64,000 bases of DNA from Ectocarpus siliculosus (Eukaryota; Sar; Phaeophyceae; Ectocarpales; Ectocarpaceae). Where the stretch lies: assembly GCA_000310025.1 (NCBI GenBank), contig FN649734.1:4251447-4315446 (forward strand). The letters run 5' to 3'. The position numbers and the translations under genes were made by a program. Numbering within the stretch: the first letter of the stretch is position 1; each line of letters starts with the position of its first letter. Below the pieces are notes generated by a model. That model had not been told where the DNA came from and ran no database searches. It saw only the letters and a program-made list of their open reading frames with translations. Shown here in pieces: positions 57,312 through 64,000 of this stretch.

Positions 57312-57887
57312 CCACCTACCCACCCTTGCTTTTGGGGGTGTCAGTGGACATGGAAATCGGAGCGGCGGCGTTGTGTCCAATGTGATTGCCTGTCGGGGGG
57401 ATTCACTGTGTAGCCGCAGTCGGGGTCGCGTGTGCCTATCTATGCTGGGCGCGGTTCCGAGGTGCTCGTCCCATTTGTTTTTTGAGTGGGATTTGTGTGT
57501 ATCGCATTTACTTCAGGTTGTATATATGCAGGACGCATGTTGTTGTGTGTATCGGACCGTTGCATGGTTGGGGGAGTGCACTCATCTTGGCTGCTGTGTG
57601 TGGCTATGTTGGTGGTGCGCGATTCCCCATTGCGTGACGAGTGAGTCTGATTGATTGGTGGACACCCATATATATTATATGATTAATTATACGTGGGGTC
57701 TTGGCGACATGTGTGTTTTTCTGCAGTGCGATGGGAAGGTCAGGGGAACAGAGAGTAGCGAGAGACGCGAAAATGGTTTTTTCTTTGTTTGGTGGCCCAA
57801 GTGTTTCGCCGAATGGCGATATTAATGTTGATGGGCCTTGTGGGGTTCTCTCGTGGTTTCAGTATGAACAAACAGGTGTGGTTATCA

Positions 57888-58067
57888 GGGGGCAGACAGA
57901 GTTTATATATTTCTGTCCGTTGGGTGGCTGATGTTTATACTGATCGTAAGGAGTAGACCGGGGGCGTGTGTGGTGTTGCCCTGCCTGGTCTCCGCTCTTT
58001 TCCCCTCCCCCTTGGCGAGCAAAGGGGGTACGCAAAATAATGACAAATTTCGAAAGCATCGAGAAAA
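57888..58067 (+). repeat. Split direct repeat B2 of element 1 (right end)
   Basis: Near-identical to B1. Similarity stops after ATCGAGAAAA at 58067, which I take as the right end of the element. The second YR retrotransposon begins about 200 bp downstream. Confidence 0.85.
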
Positions 58068-58275
58068 ATGTAGCGTTCAGAAGGAAAGCGTTGTTTGTGG
58101 AAGGCGTTGTTGAATTCGAAAGAAAGCAGGGGACGGGCGCTGAGCGTCCCGTGCGTGCAAAGTCTTCAGTCTTCTTGTGCACCCGCGCCTCGGGGAAGAG
58201 AACGCTAGTGCAGTCAAACAAATAATTGAGGAAGCGAGAGGAAGGAATGTGGAAGTTAGGGCCTTGATCGATTTT

Positions 58276-58926
58276 CAAAATGCGGTCCACAGGCAAAGAT
58301 AGCAGCAGACGCAGCCGCGGCCGAAGCCGCACCCGCGTACGACGGCGCCGCAGCCAACGCCGCCGCCGCAGACGCTGCCGCCGCTGTAAACGCTGCCGCA
58401 GCCGCTGTCGCAGCCGCCGACGCAGCCGCAGCTGCAGCCGCTCCCCCGGCAGCCGAGCACAACGGCGGCGACGCCCCCCCTGCAAACAACGGACCAGAGG
58501 AGGGTACCGGCGCGAACCCACTCGGCGGTATCCAGGCCATGCTCACCCAGTTCATGAACGCTCACCAAGCTCAAATGGCGGCCTTACACCAACAGGTGGC
58601 GCAGCAGGGACAGATCCTGCAGTAGCAGCAGCAGCCACAACAGCAGCAACAACCCGCCGGCGGCATTCCCCCGCCACCTCCGCCGCTTCCCCACCCCCGC
58701 AGGTCCCGCCACCCCCAGGCCCCGCCGCAGCAGGCGGCGGCGGCGCAGCCGCTACCATCGCAGCAGCAGCAGCAGCAGCAGCCGCAACTCCGTCAGCCCA
58801 GTGTGGGCAACTTCAGCATGACGGTCAACGGTGGCAGGGGCGGTGGAGGAGGGAACCAGGGGCGCGGCGCCGGAGGGCGGTGGGGGGAGGGGAGGTTTCT
58901 GACAGGTTGGGCTCTGCCATACGGCA
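58276..58926 (+). pseudogene. Gag-like remnant of element 2
   Basis: One frame encodes Ala-rich sequence followed by NPLGGIQAMLTQFMNAHQAQ and QQVAQQGQILQ, a likely coiled-coil helix. It then meets a TAG at 58623-58625, where a Gln codon would fit the surrounding CAG run. It resumes as Gln- and Pro-rich sequence and ends in Gly/Arg-rich sequence (GGRGGGGGNQGRGAGG). There is no clear ATG and no zinc finger. The Arg-rich frame starting at 58280 is a by-product of the same GC-rich DNA. Confidence 0.5.
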
Positions 58927-59064
58927 GGGCCGACAGTAGGTGCGGGAGGGGAGTCAGGACACGCTGGTACCTGGTTCGCCGACGTCGCCAGGTCCGTGGG
59001 GCCTCGGGACGCGCCCACGCCGGGGTCGGTTTCGCCGGCCCTGTTTCACGGTTAGCAACTCAAG

Positions 59065-60433
59065 TTGAGCAATATAGCGGTCGCGCAGCAAGGTATAGGT
59101 GGACCAACCACACGAACCCGTCTGGTAGCTCCACAAACCTCGACGTAGCCGAATCTCGCCCACCTGTACGATCGGATAGTAGGTTGTCCCCACACTCCAG
59201 GCCCGGCACCCTCGAAATGTGAACACAACCACCGTTTTCCTACACGAATTGACCAGATCCCGCCACGAACACGCGAAGCAGGCCAACGAGTATCACCGCT
59301 TACCAGAATGATAGACATGTCACGTCACCTGTCTCCCACACAACCCGCAGACGTAGGTGTGTCGGACACAGGGAGACTTTCGTCTCTACCAACACGCGTA
59401 GAAGTCGGCGATTCGGACACGGGGCTCGCCTCGCCTTTCACACGCCCCCCGGGGTATTCAGTGTCAGACGCGCTGCAGCCAACGTCTCCAACGCCGCTAG
59501 CAGCCTTGAACGCGTTAGCGGCGACGCATCACCCGTCTCGCACACAATCCCACGAGGCACGTGTACCAGACGAGGCACGATCGACGCTTCTCACTTCGGT
59601 CACCGCGCCTGACGTGTCAGACACGACCTGTCCTCGAAGTCCCACCCTACCCGCAAAGGTCCAAGGGTCGGCACTACGACGACAACCGTCTCTCACGCAT
59701 CACGCACACTTAACCCCTACACAGCAGCTCCAGCGCAATACACAACTCACGTTGAGCAGCAGCGGTCGCGCAGCAAGGTATAGGTGGACCAACCACACGC
59801 ACCCGTCTGAAAGCTCCACAAACCTCGACGTAGCCGAATCTCGCCCACTTGTACGATCGGATAGTAGGTTGTCCCCACACTCCAGGCCCGGCACCCTCGA
59901 AATGTGAACACAACCACCGTTTCCTACACGAATTGACCAGATCCCGCCACGAACACGCGAAGCAGCCCGACGGGCATCACCGCTGACCAGAATGATAGAC
60001 ATGTCATGTCACCTGTCTCCCACACAACCCGCAGACGTAGGTGTGTCGGACACAGAGAGACTTTCGTCTCTCCCACAACGCGTAGAAGTCGGCGATTCGG
60101 ACACGGGGCTCGCCTCGCCTTTCACACGCCCCCCGGGGTATTCAGTGTCAGACGCGCTGCAGCCAACGTCTCCAACGCCGCTAGCAGCCTTGAACGCGTT
60201 AGCGGCGACGCATCACCCGTCTCGCACACAATCCCACGAGGCACGTGCACCAGACGAGGCACAATCGACGCTTCTCACTTCGGTCACCGCGCCTGGCGCG
60301 TCAGACACGACCTGTCCTCGAAGTCCCACCCTACCAGCAAAGGTCCAAGGGTCGGCACTACGACGACAACCGTCTCTCACGCACCACGCACACTTCACCC
60401 TCACGCAGCAGCTCCAGCGCAATACACAACCTC
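59065..60433. repeat. Direct tandem duplication, unit about 685 bp, inside element 2
   Basis: GGTCGCGCAGCAAGG occurs at 59079 and 59764 (685 bp apart). ATGATAGACATGTCA occurs at 59308 and 59992 (684), and AATACACAAC at 59737 and 60421 (684). The one-base difference comes from CCGTTTTCC versus CCGTTTCC. The copies differ at only a few percent of positions by eye, so the duplication is recent relative to the decay of the element. Each unit has weaker internal repeats around CACCTGTCTCCCACACAA and CACCCGTCTCGCACACAA. Confidence 0.85.
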
Positions 60434-62690
60434 CGTAGGACTGCGCTCGACCAACAGCACGGAACAGCGAGTCTTGCGTCATCGTAGCCCTCCCCACGTC
60501 GGGTCATCATCGATTCCCAATGGCCAAGGGCGCAGTGAAACAAAGCGAAAACACGTGGCGAGATGGCACGAGGACAGAGCAACACTCGGAAAAACAAACC
60601 TCGAACAACCAGAGAGAGCACGAATTCTGTATCAACTAGCAGAGATTTGCACGCAAATGATGCGAGACAACCGTGGTTCGGTAGGGAAGGTAGCACGGTC
60701 GCTCGGCGGAACCCTGGTTACACCACCGGTAGACCCGAACCACGTCAGACAATATTTCGGGGACCTGAAAGGTTTTCACAGATCGAAGAGCTGATGACAA
60801 TCGTTACTGGAGGGGTACCAGTGATTGCCCCCCCGTCCAAAGCCGACCTTGCAAGCGCACTGAACTACGGAAACCACCGGTCGGCTGACGAGCACCTACC
60901 AGTCATTTGAAAAAAACTCGCAGAGGACGTACGTAGAGAGAGATGCCTCGTTATTCAAAAATCGGCGGCGTATGAAATCCCAAACCTGCGCGTGTCGCCG
61001 TTGGGAGCGGTCGTTACCCACAAGGTTAGGATAATCAACGACTTGCCTTTCGAAGCTGACAATAAAGGAGTAAAAGGAGGACTCAACGCTGACACAGACG
61101 TCGACAGTGTACCCCCTAGCCTCTGCGCCGAAGCCCTGCCAAAATTCCTGTCGGAGCTAGTTAGCCTGCGAGCCAAAAACCCAAAGCTCCGCATCCTCAT
61201 GTCAACGACGGACGTCAACGACGCCTATCGCAACGTTCGAGTAGAACCTGAGCAAGCACACAACTTCAGCTACGTAGTCGACGACCTCGTCGTCATCGAT
61301 TTCCGCCTGACTTTCGGTTGGACCGGCTCACTGGGACATTTCGGAGTTATGGCATCCGCGGCTGAACACTCGCACTGTAATACCAATCTCGACAACGTGC
61401 AGTTGCTGCCCGAAGGAGTAAACATGATGAATCACGTAAGAATCATCGAACCGTGGGAGGAAGGCGACCCTACGCCCGTGCCGGATGACGCCACAGTTCA
61501 CGCCACAAAAGGAGGCGATCGGTCGAGCAATTTCATGTCAGTCGTTTACGTAGATGATCACGGCCTCCTGAGAACCCAGCAATCGGCCGATAACCTGTCA
61601 GCGCTGACTGTGTCCGCGTCTTTAGCATCAGACTACGTTCGCTTGTTCGGCCCGGGAGAACCGGGGGAGACTCCTATACTCGCGCCGAAGAAGAGTTCGA
61701 ACTGGGACACGCAGCTTGAATTTTTAGGGTTCGTCATCGACTCGCACGAGCTAAAAATCTCTTTGACGACGAAGAAAGCAGAGGCGATAAAAACAGCCTT
61801 AGAAATCGAATGGCCGCGCCACAAGCGTGAAGCGACAGCGCAAGAAGTGTTTAGCATAGCCGGGAAGCTGTGGAACCTCACGTACGTGGTTCGGGCCGGA
61901 AAGTACTTCGTCTGGGGGTTGTTGAGACTCACAGGACTCCACAGGAAACACACGAGAAACTGTAGCCACGTTGTAGAACTAGGGAGAGAGTTCCACGACG
62001 GCCTGGATTTTTTCAGGGGGGCAATCGAACACGAATTGCTCACAGCTGGAGAGTCGCTGAACGCCCCGTGCTACGGTGTCGTAAAACGCCAGCCAAATCG
62101 ACTTTATCTATCAGACGCTATTTTCGACGCCATTGGCGGCTTCTGTCCAGAGAAAAGGGTGTTTTGGAGATACGACTTGCCCTTGGACTTCGCAACCGAA
62201 TTGAAACAAAAGGCCGCGCGTCGGGAGACCTGCAGCGTCACGATCAATCTACTCGGACTCGTGGGCATGGTAGTGACCGCCTGGGTAATGCACAGTCTCG
62301 TAGGGGATCGCCCACAAACTAACAACGACCCTAAGACGCGGTGACAACATGGCGGCCGTCACATGGTCAAACCGGTGCGGCGGGGCCAGAGACAAACGCG
62401 CGTGTTTGATGATTAGAATGCTAGGACGACTCGAGATTTCGGGAGAATGGAGTTACGAGGCAAAAACACCTCCCGGGCGTACAAAACACGCTCGCGGACG
62501 GGATCTCTCGATGGCCGAGGTCGGAACTAGCCGATAGGGTCCGACAATTCACCAACACAAACGATTGGCGTGAGATACCACTCGGTTCACGCGGAGAAAA
62601 AGTGTGTCCCTTCGTACTGCAGAAAAAGAACCTACAACCCCGTCACGATCGAACGTTGTGGAATCTCATGATGACACCTCACTAAAAATC
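60430..62690 (+). pseudogene. Reverse transcriptase/RNase H of element 2, interrupted
   Basis: An N-terminal part in one frame (QLAEICTQMMRDNRGSVGKV) shifts near 60770 to FSQIEELMTIVTGG and then meets an in-frame TGA at 60908-60910. After it, the same frame stays open to 62344: VSPLGAVVTHKVRIINDLPF, TTDVNDAYRNVRV (motif A), FGWTGSLGHFG (motif B), YVDD at 61547-61558 (motif C). RNase H shows YLSDAIFDAIGG, but INLLGLVGM has Gly where element 1 has the catalytic Glu. A shift near 62340 leads to RGDNMAAVTWSNRCGG, and another near 62465 to LPGVQNTLADGISRWP. The order and motifs parallel element 1 closely. Confidence 0.8.
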
Positions 62691-63479
62691 ATCGACCAAA
62701 CAACCCCCGTGACCTCCAACGTTTCCTCGAACCCTCCGCTTACGGACGCTTCGGGAACAGGGCAGGAAGGAGGGGGGATGAGCACGGAAGTCGCGCGGTT
62801 GGTGGATACTTTAGTGAGCGCGTCGATCGGGGGAAGCACGCACAAGGTGTATGCCGCGAAGTGGAAGACGTGGTTGGAATTTAGGAAACACAAGGGCAAA
62901 GAACCATGGTTGAATTCGATGGACGAGCCCGAGATCATCGCGCTCCTCCTCGAATTTATGACGTGTCGTTTGTTTTCGTTCAACAACCAGCAGTCCACAG
63001 TTCGGGGATACCTTGCGGCTATCAAGTTTTACCATAAACTATGTACGGGGTGGGAGCCTCCCACGTCGCACTGTATGATTACGGCGGCAGGGAAAGGGAT
63101 TGATCGCATTCGAGGGATGACGGGCAAGCAAGCGCAAGTGAGGCTGCCCCTCACGTGGTCGATGTTGTCGCAAGGCTACCACACGGTTGCGAGCGCTCCG
63201 GATAGAGGAAAACATTTCTGGTTAGGACTGACGCTGTCGTATTTCCTCCTGTGCCGAGCTTCGGAATTGTTCGCGTACGCGAACGGCCTCGTCCATCCAG
63301 ATTTCTGTTTGACGCGTGACTGCTTGAGGTTCTTTCAAGGAGACATTCAAGTGGAGACTGAAGATAGAGCGCGCGCGGATTCAGTCAGGATTCATTTCGT
63401 GGCGTCAAAAGTGGAAGGTTGTGTTGTACAACCTGGTGTTTTGTCAGAACGGTTAGAAAGATCAAAGGGGGCACCGTAG
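62604..63479 (+). pseudogene. Tyrosine recombinase of element 2, C-terminally truncated
   Basis: The frame encodes a Ser/Thr-rich start and then a recombinase N-terminal domain (STHKVYAAKWKTWLEFRKHK, STVRGYLAAIKFYHKLC). The core begins with LTLSYFLLCRASELFAY, holding the box I Arg. After VRIHFVASK at about 63400 the similarity ends. The frame closes at 63479 without the H-x-x-R and Tyr boxes, and no continuation is visible in any frame up to 64000. It is therefore truncated by deletion or by a later insertion. Confidence 0.75.
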
Positions 63480-64000
63480 GTAAGAGAGAATTGATAGATA
63501 GGTAGGCATGTGTAACGGGAAGAAAAGAAAAGAAAGAGACGCACCTTGCTCACAACAGAAGAAACATCTGAACGAAAGAGCAAGACAGCAAACAAACAAG
63601 AGGAGGAGGAGTAGAAGAGAGACAGAGGAGGAAGAAGAAGGAAGCGAGCGTACGGAAGGGAGGAGACAGACAGAGAAAGAGAGCAAGAGCATCGTCGGTT
63701 CGTTTGTCGGCCGACCCGGCGCTTGAGCGCGGGGGCCGGGATCCTGCTGCCGAGCGCGGGGTCCCATGCCGAATACGGTAAGGCTTGGGACGTTGACACC
63801 GATGCGGCGCCGCGACGAGGAGGAGGAAGAGCAAGGCGGATGGCGGGGCCAAGGAAGGGGAGAGGACGGGGGCTCGCCGCAGAGGGGCGGAGGTGGGAGG
63901 AGGAGGTCGTTGAGCCAGGGTGAGCGACGGGTGACCAGCGTAGAAGGCAGGGGGACTTTGAGGATTGAGTCACGCCTATCGCCGTCCGTGTATACAGGGG
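63480..64000. other. Window end, purine-rich then GC-rich sequence
   Basis: Bases 63520-63690 are strongly purine-rich (GAAAAGAAAAGAAAGAGA, then GAGGAGGAGG-like sequence). From about 63700 the sequence is GC-rich with an Arg/Gly-rich open frame. It may include whatever truncated element 2, but no motif identifies it. Confidence 0.35.

Larger units (their letters stand above)
51719..58067 (+). mobile_element. Tyrosine-recombinase retrotransposon with split direct repeats (PAT/Ngaro-like), element 1
   Basis: About 6.35 kb. In order it has a 31-bp repeat A1 (51719-51749), gag, reverse transcriptase/RNase H, tyrosine recombinase, a 180-bp repeat B1 (56919-57098), A2 (57281-57311) and B2 (57888-58067). 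The A1-ORFs-B1-A2-B2 order is the known hallmark of PAT- and Ngaro-type YR retrotransposons, which integrate through a circular intermediate using a tyrosine recombinase rather than a DDE integrase. B1 and B2 differ at about three of 180 positions by eye, indicating a fairly young copy. B1 and A2 are separated by about 180 bp rather than abutting, and A1/A2 are short. The reading frames carry several one-base shifts, so this copy is probably inactive unless those are sequencing errors. Confidence 0.8.
58276..63430 (+). mobile_element. Second, diverged tyrosine-recombinase retrotransposon, element 2 (decayed, 3' truncated)
   Basis: Same order and strand as element 1: Gag-like remnant (58276-58926), a tandemly duplicated segment (59065-60433), RT/RNase H (60430-62690) and a recombinase start (62604-63430). 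Its proteins align in motif order with element 1 but differ in most residues, so it is a separate lineage. Premature stops, at least three frameshifts, loss of an RNase H glutamate and loss of the recombinase C-terminus show that it is dead. Its terminal repeats were not found, so both limits are approximate. Confidence 0.75.

Noticed and set aside
58280..58939. Arg-rich 219-codon frame resembling an SR protein
   Set aside because: It is an alternative frame of the Ala/Gln-rich Gag remnant; the Ala/Gln frame has the plausible helical segment and element context.

Overview
This is a nuclear fragment of a eukaryote. Genes are split by GT-AG introns of roughly 250-750 bp, intergenic DNA is long and packed with repeats, and there is no operon-like gene packing. 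The clearest gene, a 12-exon carotenoid (prolycopene) isomerase-like gene at 35.35-42.47 kb, points to a photosynthetic organism. Together with the intron sizes and the tyrosine-recombinase retrotransposons, it makes a photosynthetic stramenopile such as a brown alga my best guess. That assignment is inference. A 100-N gap at 48059-48158, flanked by degraded sequence, marks this as a draft assembly.

Layout. 0.45-5 kb: two inverted copies of a transposon-like element made largely of GGCGGTAC arrays, with a tRNA-headed SINE between them. 5.3-7.5 kb: a long inverted-repeat element interrupted by a poly-A retroposon. 10.0-11.7 kb: a minus-strand gene of unknown function with a duplicated 3' exon. 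12.7-14.2 kb: a broken plus-strand gene with a possible PIN/FEN-like core and a cysteine-rich C-terminal cluster. 14.8-16.3 kb: a broken minus-strand DNA methyltransferase-like gene. 17.5 kb: a MITE. 18-31 kb: mostly interspersed and tandem repeats, with one decayed minus-strand gene at 23.2-24.9 kb. 35.35-42.47 kb: the isomerase gene, carrying a SINE and a TTG microsatellite in its introns. 42.5-48.9 kb: no gene I can support, plus the assembly gap. 48.97-49.93 kb: the 3' end of an unrecognised minus-strand gene.

51.7-58.1 kb holds an almost complete tyrosine-recombinase (YR) retrotransposon: gag with a CCCH zinc finger, reverse transcriptase/RNase H, and YR. It has direct repeats in the A1-ORFs-B1-A2-B2 order of PAT/Ngaro-type elements. 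58.3-63.4 kb holds a second, divergent and more decayed YR retrotransposon in the same orientation, with an internal tandem duplication of about 685 bp and a truncated recombinase. Both have in-frame stops or frameshifts and look non-autonomous as assembled.

Only the isomerase looks like a complete conventional host gene. Most of the rest records repeated invasion by YR retrotransposons, tRNA-derived SINEs, poly-A and AAC-tailed retroposons, and TIR elements. Several have inserted into one another.
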